Source: Escallonia rubra (Eukaryota; Streptophyta; Magnoliopsida; Escalloniales; Escalloniaceae). From it: DNA of 64,000 bases. The position numbers and the translations under genes were made by a program. Below, piece after piece: positions 9,736 to 20,687 of the stretch. The notes beneath the pieces are model-generated. The model worked only from the letters and a program-made list of their open reading frames with translations, had not been told where the DNA came from and did no database searches. Where the stretch lies: NCBI GenBank assembly GCA_033065855.1, contig JAVXUO010001833.1, positions 62,001 through 126,000 on the forward strand. The letters are read 5' to 3'. How positions within the stretch are numbered: position 1 is the stretch's first letter; every line of letters begins with the position of its first letter.

Positions 9736-11745
9736 ATGTTGGCTCAGAGTTGTAAACATGTTTTTAAACTTAACGACGTCGATAAGAGCGTTAGGGTAGA
9801 GAGGACCTTTGATTCTATGTTTTTAGACATAGAAATTCCTTTAGTTCCTTACAAAAATCCTGCGAGGGAGGTTTTGAGTAGGCTCATAGTCCTAAGTCGT
9901 TTGATGCACATACCCTAAGGAATAGGCTGAGCAGCTACGACCTTAAAATCTTAAGGGAGAGCTACAAAATCCCCAAGTATGTATAGCTTAGGCTACCAAA
10001 CGAGGGAGAGACGGCCAATATGTACGCAATACATGAAGTAGCGGTATATTCGGACATGTTTTATAATGGGTTTAGGTTGCCTCTTCATCCCTTATTTGCC
10101 AAGATGCTCAATATGTACGACCTTGCACCCAGCCAATTTCCCCTCCATGCTTGGCAATTTATGTCCTCTTTCATATCCCAGTGTCACAAGCTCGGCTTGG
10201 AACCCAGAGCTAGGGTGTTTAGATGGTTTTTCACCATAGGCACGATAACGAAACAAGTGGGTTAGTATTTCTTGGCGTTCCAAAGCGAACGCCAATATTT
10301 TCCCAAACCCTCATTCGTCCAACCACGATTCGAAGGATATATATTCTTGTTCGTTCCACTCCTGAGCACATAAGATGGGAAATTCCTGATGAGTAGAACC
10401 ATGAGTAAGACACGAGGTCATGCATTGCTTTGAAGGAAAAAAATCTGATCAACACTGATATTGAGCATATTGAACGGCTTAAAGGAGCTGAACCCTTAGA
10501 GTCTAAGTATCATTTGAGTAATACTCAGCTTTGTGAGTGCGAAATCATTTTTTAGTACGAACGCATAAACAAAGAGGAGGGCAAGCGTGATCCCGGTATA
10601 TGTCTTTATGATTCTATGTACTTGATTTATCTTTTCCTGACCCAACACTTAACTATTTTTGCAGAGAATATGGCTTCTGGAGAACCCATGGAAGTAGTGG
10701 CAGCCGAGCACCAGCAGGGGATGCTCCCCTGTTTGTCTGGGAAGGGTTCATGTTGGGGAATGTCATCCCCAATGAATTACAATCCATCAACATTGAAGAC
10801 TTTGAAGTCCATGACTTAGACTTCGAGGGTTTAGAGATTTCCAAGCCCCAGCCAAAGAAGAAGAGAGCAGACGACATTGTGCGTGGCCTGGAAAAAGCTA
10901 AGGAGAAGCCGAGGGAAGCGCCAAAGAAGAGAAAGGCTGCAATGAATGTTGGGCCTTTTTCCTCCACTCGATCGGCTACGCCTCATCGGCCAGATTGGAG
11001 CGTGACGATTGATGAGTCTATCTTATGGACCACATCATTCTATCCGAGTACGATCCCTCTCCACGGCCAATGTTATGGTGCAACTAACTTCTCAGGTGAG
11101 TATAACACCTGTGTTTGTTACGCTTTCAATGGAATTGTTTTTCATGTGTCTTTCTTTTTACAGAAGCTGGCCTAGGCTTAAACTTGAGCGGAGAAGTTGA
11201 TCGCAGCCAAAAAAGTTCTGGACGAGGAGAAAAAGAAGAGTTCACATTGAGGATAACTAACGCATGGAGGCGAAGAAGAATGTGGCAGGCTTGAAGAAGA
11301 AATTGAATGACTGGAACAATCTAAGGCCGTGCTGATTGGGCAGATTAATCAGCAGCCTGAAAGAAAAGATTGAGGCCGAGAAGGCAAAGATAAATTATGA
11401 GAAGGGAAAGATCGTTGCTCAGGCCATTTATGACTTCAAGAACTCTCATGCTTATGAAGCAACGTGACTTCAGGACTCGAAGATGGCTCTTTTGCATGGC
11501 CATAACAGCTGCAAGAAAGATATTGCGAATGATCACTCTGAGCTGGACCTCAGCATCTATAAACATAAATTTTCTCAGGAGGTTGCTTTGGAGATGGTCG
11601 CTTTGGAGGAGGCCGCTAGGCATGAGAGACTAGAGGCTCGTCGGGCTGCTGCTCAAGCACGTATTCATCCCAGCCCCTCAGCTGGTTTTAAGTCTCTTTT
11701 GTATATGGACTTACAGCCCACCTATGTAACGTTCAGTATGGAATA
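9736..11745 (+). pseudogene. Antisense ORF of the Tat element (putative gypsy-type transposon protein, PF04195-like)
   Basis: The plus-strand frames at 9736-9918, 10020-10265, 10616-11095 and 11164-11745 give one discontinuous protein. The part at 10020-10265 (VYSDMFYNGFRLPLHPLF, then APSQFPLHAWQFM) resembles the domain called putative gypsy-type transposon (Transposase_28). The middle part is basic and lysine-rich (KPQPKKKRADD). The last part is a charged, coiled-coil-like tail (AQAIYDF, then EVALEMVALEEAARHERLEA). A GT-AG intron of 68 bp fits at 11096-11163 (CAG|GTGAGT ... TTTTTACAG). Frameshifts and stops elsewhere mark it as decayed. Its biochemical function is unknown. Confidence 0.65.
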
Positions 11746-12205
11746 GAAAATGATCTTTCTATGAAGCCTTGTTTTCTTCATGAATGTGCCAAAAAGGCGA
11801 GTAGGATATAATACCACATGGGGCCGAATATAAAGTAAGAAGTTGCTAAATCTGAAAAAAAAAAAAAAAGAAGCTAAAAATGCTAAGTCTAAGACATTTT
11901 AGAATGAGCAAGATGTTCGAGCAGTGGAGGGATGGCCTAGCCCAACATTGGTCTTACTTATGAGTAGTAACATTGAAAGTTGGTTGCGTTCCAAGTCTGG
12001 GGGTTGCCTTGCCACTCATATCTTCTAAGTGGAAATAGCATGGACTGCCCAACTTTATCACTTTGTAGGGACCTTTCCAATGGGGTGCCAATTTGCTTAT
12101 GGCATCTTTGGGGGCCAAAGCTTCTATTCGACATAGGACGAGGTTGTCAATGCTAAGAACATGAGGGTGAATCTGTTAGTCGTCAAACTTTGCAACCTTC
12201 TGTCT

Positions 12206-13180
12206 CTAAAAGGCAAGTTGAACATGTGCTTGTTCTCTTGTCTCTTCCCTTAAGTGTAGGTTGGCATAAAGGGCTTCATATTTGCTTGACGGGTCATAGG
12301 CTGTAAGCCAATATGGTAGGCTAATATCAATGGGATAAGTGCCTATGTGCCGAAAGCCAAATTGAATAGGTTTCGCCCGTGGGGTTTCGCGTCGTCCTGC
12401 GAAGCCCAAAGGATCTTGGGGAGCTCATATACCCAAAGGCCTTTGGCTTTATCTAGCTTCTTCTTTATATCTTGGTAGAGGATTCGGTTGGTGACTTTTG
12501 TCTGGATTTTTTTCTATGGATGGACAACCGATGTGAAGCGGTGTTTGATGGACAGATTGGCACAGAATCTCTTTAAAGGTGGGGTTGTTAAACTACTTCC
12601 CATTATTGGTGACTAGTATGTAGAGGATCTCGAATCGACAGACAGTGGCTTTCCAGAATAAGTCTTCACATTTCTCTGTGATGGTTGCCAATGCTTCAAC
12701 TTTAACCCAATTGGTGAAGTAGTCGATCACGACGACCACGAACTTGTATTGAGCAGAGGCCCAGGGGGATAGGCCTAAGATGTCCATTCCCTACGTCTTA
12801 AAAGGTATGGGACTGTTTCACGATTTAGACCGTCTTGATGCATGGTTGGCCAGTAATAACCTTGGCGGAGGACTTTATGTGTAAGTGCTCATCTTCCCAG
12901 GTGTTGGCCACAAATCCCTTTGTGCATTTCCTAAAGGATGTACTCAATTTCGAATGGTGTAGGATATCGGACATCGGGAAGCATGGACTAACGCTTATAA
13001 AGGATGTCTTCCATGATAGCATATCTAACCAAGCAACCCACGATACTCTTGGATTGCTTCATGTTGTCAAGCAAGGTGTTGTCTTGACGATAGACTCTAA
13101 TCAGATCCATCCATGAGGGCTCATGCGTGATGTCCATCACCTCTTGCTCGGTGATCCTGAGCTCATATAAGAGCTCCAAA
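12206..13180 (-). pseudogene. Tat element integrase relic
   Basis: Minus-strand peptides run in order. An N-terminal zinc-finger-like segment lies at about 12825-13180 (ILYKR, GFVANTWEDEHLHI). A catalytic core segment lies at 12593-12787 (MDILGLSP, then VVVVIDYFTNWVKVEALA, then LVTNNGK, where the family has VTDNG). A C-terminal segment lies at 12206-12409 (YPIDISLPYW, then NLHLREETREQAHVQLAF). The Asp of VTDNG has become Asn and the frame is interrupted, so it is inactive. Confidence 0.75.
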
Positions 13181-13387
13181 TGGATGCTTCATTCGAACCC
13201 TATTATGTCAAAAGAAGCTAGCCGAAAGAGAGCGTCAGCCAAGGTGTTATCTTCTTAGCTAATTTGCATAATGTTGAAACTTGTGAAGGATTTCACAAGT
13301 TCATTGGCCTTGTTCCACATGCCAGTAATTTGTTCACACATTAATAATTGTGCAAGATGATAATTTAGTTATGCGCTTCGTAAATTG

Positions 13388-13492
13388 ATTTATCATTTAT
13401 TTTTATTTATAAACAATAAAAGTATTTTTATTTTTATTTATAAACAATAAAAGTATTTTTATCTTTTATTTTTATTTATAAACAATAAAAGT
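13388..13492. repeat. Three-copy AT-rich tandem repeat
   Basis: The module TTTTATTTATAAACAATAAA followed by AGTATTTTTA occurs three times with a period of about 37 bp. It interrupts the pol relic between integrase and RNase H. Confidence 0.8.
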
Positions 13493-13559
13493 ATACGTCG
13501 GGCTTGACTGTGCTGTGTAATAACTGCTTAACGACGAGTTGGGAGTTACTATATACATG

Positions 13560-14010
13560 GAGGGACTCTACTCGTATAGTGCATGTTAGGTGCATGCCTG
13601 CTATCAAGGCCTTTACTCGGCTTCATTATTCGAGGAGGGGAAGCCAAAATAGAGGGCGTACTCAATGGTGAGGCCATCTGGCATTCTGAGGACCACTCAC
13701 ATTAGAGGAGCCATCTACGAAAAGTGTCCAAGTAAAGATATTTTCCTTTTGGACTTGGTGAGGTGGGGCTTCGTCTTTGATAGGGAGAGTGCATTCGACA
13801 ATGAAGTCGACTAAAGCCTGGCCTTTGAAAGAAAGGTGAGACTTGTATTCAATGTTGAACTCTTCCAGTTTGACAGACCATGGCACTAGTCGGCGGAATA
13901 GGTTAGGCTTGTGAAGTATAAACCAAAAGGGTTTATCAGTGAGCACGGTGATCGAGTGCGACTAGAATATGGCCAAAAGTTTTGTGCGGCAATCAGAAGA
14001 GAAAATGAGA
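13560..14010 (-). pseudogene. Tat element RNase H relic
   Basis: Minus-strand 13662-13946 encodes a VLTD-like start (MLTDKPFWFILHKPN), a WSVKLEEFNIEYKS segment, GQALVDFIVE and TLFVDGSSN. These are the characteristic steps from the RT-RNase H connection into the second, Tat-type RNase H domain (TLYVDGSSN). Stops precede and follow this frame. Confidence 0.75.
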
Positions 14011-14339
14011 GTTTCTCCGTGCTCGAATAGCACAACTAGGCACCTTGAATAACTTTGCTCACATAGTATATTCGGAGTTGCTTGATGTCTTGTTCTCAAA
14101 TGCTGACAGCACTGACGACAAACTCGGGTACGGTAGAGAGGAATGGTTCTTCTCCCACGATCGGCTTAGACATGAGAAGGGGTGAAGAAAGATAACCTTT
14201 CAAAGCTTTGAAAGAAGCTTGACATTCGGCCGACGACTTGAAGTTCGTTATATTCTTCAAGGGTTTGGAGAATGGCAGGCAGCGCTCAACCGATTTAAAA
14301 AGGAATCAGCTGAGGGCCACTATTCAGACATCCAATGCT

Positions 14340-15000
14340 TGTACTTCCTTCTCGCTTCTCGAAACTTATAAGTCTTAAATGGCTCTGATCTTCTCAGGGT
14401 TAGCTTCGATACCGCGATTAGAGACCCTGAAGCCAAGTTTTTTCCTCAAGGAGACTCTAAATGCGCACTTAGTTAGGTTGCGGCATATGCAATATTTGCA
14501 AAAAAGGGCAAAGCACTCTTCATGGTCGGCTATGTGATTCTTCACGCACAGGCTTTTGACGAGCATGTCATCGACGTAGACCTATGTGGCTTGAATATAT
14601 TTTCGACTAGCCTCTAATAGGTGGCATGCCTTTGTAGCAGACATGCCTTGGTCCATTTTGAAGGTCGTCTTCGCCATGTCGTCTTCTTGCAAGTGGATGT
14701 GGTTGTAGCCAGAGAAGTCATCCATGGAGTTTACGAGCTGGTGTCTGGATGTAGCATCAATCATAATGCTGATGCATGGAAAGAGGTAACTATCCTTGAG
14801 ACAAGCTCTGTTTAGATCGGTGTAGTCGATGCATATGCATCATTTGCCTTACTCAACTTTGACACCATTATGACACTGGCCACCCACTCAAGTAATCAAT
14901 CTTCTTGATGAAATCAGCTTCTAATAGTTGGTCCACCTCCCCCTTATTTATGACTTGTTGCTCCGGAGCAAAGGGACACTTCTTCTGTTTGACCGACTTA
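14340..15000 (-). pseudogene. Tat element reverse transcriptase relic with intact YVDD
   Basis: Minus-strand 14582-14764 gives MDDFSGYNHIHLQEDDMAKT (family MDAFSGYNQI..). The next frame gives the catalytic box YVDD at 14567-14578 followed by MLVKSL and HIADHEECF. It ends with LGFRVSNRGIEANPEKIRAI, the conserved end of the palm and thumb region. The two parts are in different frames and stop codons intervene, so the catalytic tetrad survives in a broken gene. Confidence 0.8.
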
Positions 15001-15199
15001 TGTTGGGATCGACTGAAAGGCGGTGTAGGATCACAGAGGAATCAATCCCAGACATGTCTATCATGCTACACATGAAGGTGTCCGTGTTGGACAGAAGGAA
15101 GGAGATCAGCCCACTGCGAAGGGCTGACGCTCATCCTCTTCCAACGACACGTCGATGAACTTTTCTGTGAGTTCGGTGCGTTTTATGTTTTGTTCGTCT

Positions 15200-15650
15200 C
15201 TTTGGTCTTTAATGACCAAGTCTCTTCAGCTTTGAGAGATGCTAGGTAGCATTTGCGAGCCAGTGTTTGGTCACCCTCACTGTGCCGACTCTATTCGGCA
15301 TGGGGAACTTCAGTGCCATGTGTAAAGTTGAAGCGACAACTTGTAACTTGTTGAGCCCCATTCGTCCTAATATTCAGTTGTAGGACGATTTGACTTTGAC
15401 TATGAGGAAGTCAATAGTTTGGGTGGCTTGGAGGGGGATGGTGCCTGCGAAAACCGTAAGCGAGATGATACCCTCACCGGGCATAGATGCTCCTGTAAAG
15501 CCCTATAAGGAGAGGACACCAGTTTCACTGGGTCTCTCAAAATCTCCATCTATTGGAGCGTGTCATCAAAGATGATATCGACCAGTTCATCATGTCAACC
15601 ACTATGTTTTTAACACTGTACGCATCGATCTGGAGTGGTGATGACTAGGG
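15200..15650 (-). pseudogene. Tat element protease relic
   Basis: Minus-strand peptides of the Tat protease region can be read across frames: DDALVIT, then DELVDIIFDD (where a DxGSS-type active site is expected), ISLTVFAG-like, DFLIVK, and an SYN.ILGR-like segment, followed by TLHMALKFP. The active-site loop is degraded. It lies between gag and RT as expected. Confidence 0.55.
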
Positions 15651-17410
15651 CATCGTCATGAGGAAGAATCACCCCCCTCTAAATTTGAGTCATCGAAGGC
15701 TAGTGATGCCTCAGGGCATTTGGCAGGGCATTGGGTAACCCGGGTATAGGCTTTACATGAGGAATTAGACAATCCTCCAAAGCTCGGCACTCTAGAGATG
15801 GTGTTGATCATGGGCAAATCCCTTAGAGGAGCATCCTCTTGTCTCCCCAGATTTTCACATCTTCTTCCCTCATGTTGACGATCCTTCATCTTAACGAATT
15901 GGTTAAAATACACTTTGGTAATAAGATTCTCGATCTCGGGTTGGAGAAGCTTCCAGTTCTCTGTCATGTGACCGTGATCCTTCTGAAAGTGGCAGTAGAC
16001 TTGGGATTTCTCTTCTCAGCCAACATCTTCAAAGGCTTAGGCCACTTGATGATATTCTGGCCCTTGATCTGATTGAGGATGTGCTCGTGAGAGGCATTAA
16101 TTAGAGTGAAAGGCGCCGAAAGTGGTGATCACAAGCGCTTCGACTTGTTGTCCAATGCTTGGCCGTCTGGTCGATCTCTTCTCTTTTGACTAGTGTAAGT
16201 CTCCTCTTCTGGGAGCATCGAATCCTCCTCCGTTCGGAGGTACTTTTCTATGCTTTGGAGGAGGCCAACCATGCTTTTTGGGGGGCGCTTGTTAAGCAAG
16301 AAACACAGTAATGTCCCCGGCTTGACGCCTCAAGACATTGCAACGAAGGTCACCCCAGGATCGAGGTTATCGATCAAGAGCTTCTCTCGTGAAGTGCACA
16401 TATTAGGACTTCGAGGACTCTTTGGGTTCTTGTATTATGCGGAAGAGTGCGGTCGAGTTCTTGTGTTGGACTCGCCTATCAAGAAATTTATGCTGAAAGA
16501 CTCATCTAACTTATCCCAGCAGGTAATGGAACGAGATGGTATGTGTTGGAAACACACATGGCCTGCCCCTTTCAAAGTCATGGGAAAGGCTCGGCACATG
16601 ATTTGATTAGGCACCAGGTGCAGATTCATGCATGAGGTAAAGCGCACAAATTCTTGATGGGGTCACCCGTTCCATCATACAATTTCCAAGGTGGCATCTT
16701 AAAGTTTGTCAGAGTAGAGAAGAGATTGATCTCTTCCGTGAAGGGTCGTCCAACAATGATTAGAGGGGTGGTGTATCGCTCGAAGCGCCAGTCTCAAGAC
16801 TGTGCAGAATGATTTTCCTGAGTAGAATAAGCTTCATAAAAGCTCACTTCTGCCCTATTGTGCTGAAGATTGTGACGCTCATCGTCAGAGTGTTCACCCA
16901 TGGCCGGATCAACATGCTGATTTGGTATTATGGAGCCTTCATGCCCCGGATAAAATGTGAGGCACTGATGGACGAACTGCATTTGGGCAGCGGTGATGCG
17001 TCGTGCCCCAGAGGGTCTCGGAAGCTCCGCTGGCTCAGATGGTTGTTAAGTTTGCTGCTCAATGGTGAGTTGTAGCCTTTCAATGGACTTTTACATCGTC
17101 TGAATAATCACGAGCAGAGGTACCAACAACAATGGTCACATTCGCGGTTTGAGTTTCATATGGGCCAGCAATGTGGAACGGCGTGCGAGGAATGGAGTTC
17201 TTCAGTGGAAGTAGAGGTGGAGTCATAGCTGGGGTCGTGGCAGTGGCCTTACCACGATCAGTCGAGGTCAGTGGGGCCATTCCACCACGAGCCATGGCTT
17301 GGAGAAAGGTTGAAGAGGACTCCGTGGTGGTCTGACCATCGAGGTTTATCAAGTGGTTGAGCTCACACGGATTGGGATTTTGAGCCATGAAATCTGTCAT
17401 ACGAGCTATT
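15650..17410 (-). pseudogene. Tat element gag relic
   Basis: The probable start is MAQNPNPCELNHL or the upstream MTDFMAQ, close to 17400 on the minus strand and just downstream of the primer-binding site. The retrotransposon gag core is at 16435-16647 (QIMCRAFPMTLKGAGHVCFQ, matching the family's LCRAFPTTLKGAA.xWF). A basic linker with PEEE and KRRDRP follows. Multiple frameshifts are present, so no full-length Gag can be made. Confidence 0.7.
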
Positions 17411-17431
17411 GGTTCCGTGGATGGCATCAAA
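17411..17431 (-). other. Primer-binding site of the Tat element (mutated)
   Basis: Directly inside the 5' LTR end the minus strand reads TTGATGCCATCCACGGAACC. From memory, Tat-type elements have TTGGCGCCGTC here; the differences G>A, C>T and G>A look like deamination of methylated cytosines. Assignment to a particular tRNA is not attempted. Confidence 0.5.
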
Positions 17432-17435
17432 ATTT

Positions 17436-17520
17436 TGTGGATGAAATCCAGAGCGATTGAAATTGACTCGCGAACGGACCTGCAGAGCACAAACAAACTT
17501 TGAGGGGTTTCTAGGGAACA
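17436..17520 (-). repeat. 5' LTR remnant of the Tat element
   Basis: Only the U5 end of the LTR survives (from TGTGGATGAAATCC to GAGGGGTTTCTAGGGAACAT), matching 7773-7866. At about 17520 the sequence switches to a Helitron 3' remnant, so the rest of the LTR is gone. Confidence 0.65.
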
Positions 17521-17897
17521 TTATTTTTGAAATATACTTAAAAAATAATGAAAATGTCTTGTGCAAATAGCAAATTGATTTAATATGTTTTCACATATTT
17601 TTATCAGTGCTTTTTGCTTTTTTGTATACTAAATGAACTTTTAATTTTTCTTCATTTATATTGTTACCAAAATAGAATTAGTAAATATGCACAAAGACAT
17701 TACTTAATGATATTTCCCCAGTAGAGTTAATTCATTTTATTACAAGAAAGTTCAACCCAAAAATTATAGTGACCGTCTTTGATGAAATGACAATGAAATT
17801 ATAAGATTGTGCCATATATTTTATTTGTATTTCAAAACAATTAAAATATATTACAGTTTACAAAATCGTCTCATGTTTGGCACGTTTTCTGGGCTAG
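17521..17897 (+). mobile_element. Helitron 3' remnant (same family as the 31.2-37.8 kb Helitron)
   Basis: This AT-rich segment is the reverse complement of 31229-31610, the 3' end of the 6.6-kb Helitron. It ends with a decayed hairpin (CATGTTTGGCACG) and CTAG at 17894-17897, followed by T. Its 5' portion is missing. Confidence 0.75.
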
Positions 17898-18010
17898 TAA
17901 GCATATAAGCAGCAAAGCCTCTCGGACTGATGTATGAGGGAGTACCAAATCGATCTATCATTGTTTATATATTCATCTGCTGTCCGAGATACTCAAATGG
18001 TACACATTCG
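17898..18010 (-). repeat. Fragment of polygalacturonase 3' flank
   Basis: The sequence from AAGCATATAAGCAGCAAAGC to GATACTCAAATGGTACACAT matches the DNA just downstream of PG-A (26721-26826) and PG-B (51850-51960). It is a third copy of that flank, without a gene attached. It shows that the locus was duplicated more than once. Confidence 0.75.
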
Positions 18011-18015
18011 TATAG

Positions 18016-18263
18016 AGTTACCAAAACAAAATTAGTAAATATGTACCAAATCTATCCTTGTTAAATTTTTCTTCATTTATATAGTTACCAAAACAGAATA
18101 AGTAAATATATGTACAAGGACATTACTTACTGATATTTCACCAGAAAGGTTAATTTATTTTAGTACAAGAAAGTTCAACCCAAAAATTAAAGTGACTATC
18201 TTTGATGCAATGACAATGAAATTATAAAATTGTGCAATATATTTTATTTGTATTTCAGAACTA
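18016..18263 (+). mobile_element. Older Helitron 3' remnant, left part
   Basis: A second copy of the remnant at 17521-17897. It is interrupted after ...TTTCAGAACTA (18263) by the 8.4-kb Helitron and resumes at 26663. Copy B has it uninterrupted (51677-51849). Confidence 0.75.
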
Positions 18264-19163
18264 TCTCTCTACCTTAAAAGTCAAATGTGTTTAAACATGT
18301 TTTTACACATTTTCATCACCAAAATACCCTCTAAAATACTCCATATTACCAAATACCCGTCTGCTTTTAAAACCAATGCAACGTGGTGCCAACTACTCAC
18401 GCCACCTCCAAGAGGCGCCATAGATTAAGAAAACCGCTGCTTCTCTTATGCAACCTTTCATCACCAAAATGCCCTTTAAAATACATCAAACGATTCTTGT
18501 GCACATCCATTCTGCTCTTCCATGTCATGTTTATCTTAAACGCATTCGATCACTCTATCGAACATGCGATTGCTTCCTTTACGACCACTGCCAGTCCCTC
18601 AGCACAGCCTATGATCATGATTCGCCGAGCCTATGATCATGATTCGTACGCACATGTGTGAAGAACTGTCTGGCCCTTTACAGAACCGGTGCATACATCT
18701 GTATCAGCGTAAATCTCTCTACGTTAAAAGTCTAATGTGTTTAAACATGTTTCTACACATTTTCATTACCAAAATACCCTCTAAAATACTCCATATTACC
18801 AAATACCCGTCTGCTTTTAAAACCAATGCAACGTGGTGCCAACTACTCACGCCACCTCCAAGAGGCGCCATAGATTAAGAAAACCGCTGCTTCTCTTATG
18901 CAACCTTTCATCACCAAAATGCCCTTTAAAATACATCAAACGATTCTTGTGCACATCCATTCTGCTCTTCCATGTCATGTTTATCTTAAACGCATTCGAT
19001 CACTCTATCGAATATGGTATAGATTCTTTTAAGACCCCAGCCAGTCCATGGGCACAGCCTATGATCATGATTCGCCGAGCCTATGATCATGATTCGTACG
19101 CACATGTGTGAAGAACTGTCTGGCCCTTTACAGAACCGGTGCATACATCTGTATCAGCGTAAA
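18264..19163 (+). repeat. 450-bp tandem duplication of the Helitron 5' end
   Basis: The 450 bp starting TCTCTCTACC at 18264 are repeated at 18714 (TCTCTCTACG). Both include AACCAATGCAACGTGGTGCC and CAGAACCGGTGCATACATCT. The Helitron 5' terminus is therefore present twice. Open frames inside (for example 18383-18661 and 18833-19111) are copies of each other and have no known motif. Confidence 0.9.
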
Positions 19164-20687
19164 GGTTTTCTTGATGATGTCTTGCCACAGGGAGAAATAA
19201 TTGGTAGACGTGTAAGGTCTGCCAGAATTGGCGCGGTTGACCAAGAAAAACTGTGCATATTCGCACGCAAGTCAATTGAGCTTTGATATGGCGAATCAGG
19301 CATCCCAAGAAAGTTAGGACAATCTGAAAGGGGGGTAAAGCCAAAAGTAGAGACAGGGAAGTAGCCGCCTGATCGAATTTAACTGACAATTCTGGTAATT
19401 AACTCAAGTTTAAATTGTTTTTCTTTATCGTCGGATACTAAATTAATGTGCATTTGTCTTGGTTTTAGCACTGGCAGGGTCCTCCCCCTGATAGATAGTT
19501 ACTTCAATGGATTCTAGCTTTGCGCCTTTTCTGAGTTCTCCATGGCCATTATGGGTTGCTTGAAATCATACTACTTGAAAATATCGTTGCTCACGAGATC
19601 ATCACTGCCATTGAATTTATTTTATACACAACTTTTTTCCGGCATAATGTTTGCTTAAAATTAAACTGCAGCAAAGGTAATCTGAAACAATGTTTTTTGT
19701 GTGATTACTAAGCAAAGTGCTGGCTGCATGAGAACATTATTTTGAATTTGCTTCCAGAAAATATAATATTCTGATATGCACTTTCCTTCATTCTTCGTAT
19801 GTTGCAGAAGTGGAGGATCCTGAGCTCCAAAGAAAATGCAGATATACTCTGTAGACAAACGAAGAATCTGGATGAGGTGACTATGCTTCTTTGATATGTT
19901 ACTTCCATACATTTGATGAGGAAGAAACTATAAGTTTGCAGATTTTATCTTACTCCACACCTTTTTCATATTATCTTTGGCTTTACCAATGTTTGCAAGG
20001 TGTTTGAACATACGCAACGACGACACACATTTTTACTCTAAACTTTTGCACAACAGAGTTTGTGGAATTGTTTCCATTCTCTTCTTTTGTTGGTTGCTCC
20101 CAAACTAACCAAATAATCAATTAACGTCTAATCAAATTCTGGGTATGCAAAAATTGAATAGTTTTGCATAGCCGGATTACGTTTATCATTGGATTATGTT
20201 TACCAGGTAGTTGCCGCGTTCTGCGATAACACCGCCTTTGTTTTTTGTATTTTCTTTTTCTAAGCTACTTACTTTATGGTCCTACAAATCTTAAACAACA
20301 ACAAAGAATCATGCTTTTGCTGATTTTGAATTTCAGTGGTTTTATTTCCCCTCGCCTCGAGTTATTAGTGGAGACGAAATCTTCAAGAGCAACAAATACT
20401 ATGATCGCTAAATTAGAGAAATGCTTGCTTAGATTAGCCAACTCATAACTTGTGAGGTCGCATTAAAATATGGGTGCTGATTTTGTGATCGCCACTTTGG
20501 CATGAGTGCCATTGGAACCCCAATCAATTTTATTTTAGGTTTAATTAGATATGTTCCAACTGTCTTAAAGTTGCTGCTGCAATATTTATTTTTGCAACCA
20601 AGCATACTTTATCAACAATTTCGATTGCTATACTCTAGAGGATAGTTTTAGGGAAAATTATGTGTCAACTTTATCAATTTACAGGTA
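19164..20687 (+). other. Helitron cargo with exon-like segments, gene unknown
   Basis: Three pieces look like exons from a captured plant gene. (1) 19164-19286 is open and encodes GFLDDVLPQGEIIGRRVRSA and so on, ending at a stop. (2) About 19808-19876 lies between TTGCAG and GTGACT and encodes KWRILSSKENADILCRQ. (3) From about 20336, after an ATTTCAG acceptor, comes WFYFPSPRVISGDEIFK. I do not recognise the gene, and the parts need not come from one source. Confidence 0.3.

Larger units (their letters stand above)
7773..17520 (-). mobile_element. Tat-lineage Ty3/gypsy retrotransposon, decayed, 5' LTR truncated
   Basis: On the minus strand, from right to left, lie a 5' LTR remnant, a primer-binding site, gag, protease, reverse transcriptase, RNase H, integrase, an ORF on the opposite strand, a tandem repeat array and a 3' LTR. 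The order PR-RT-RH-INT marks Ty3/gypsy. The antisense ORF between integrase and 3' LTR is a known trait of the Tat lineage. LTR ends match: TGTGGATGAAATCC at 7773 and again at 17436, both followed by GAGGGGTTTC about 75 bp further on. All pol domains carry stops and frameshifts. The right LTR is cut at about 17520, where a Helitron remnant begins. Confidence 0.8.

Noticed and set aside
18383..19111. Two near-identical 92-codon frames
   Set aside because: They are copies made by the 450-bp tandem duplication of the Helitron 5' end, without known motif.
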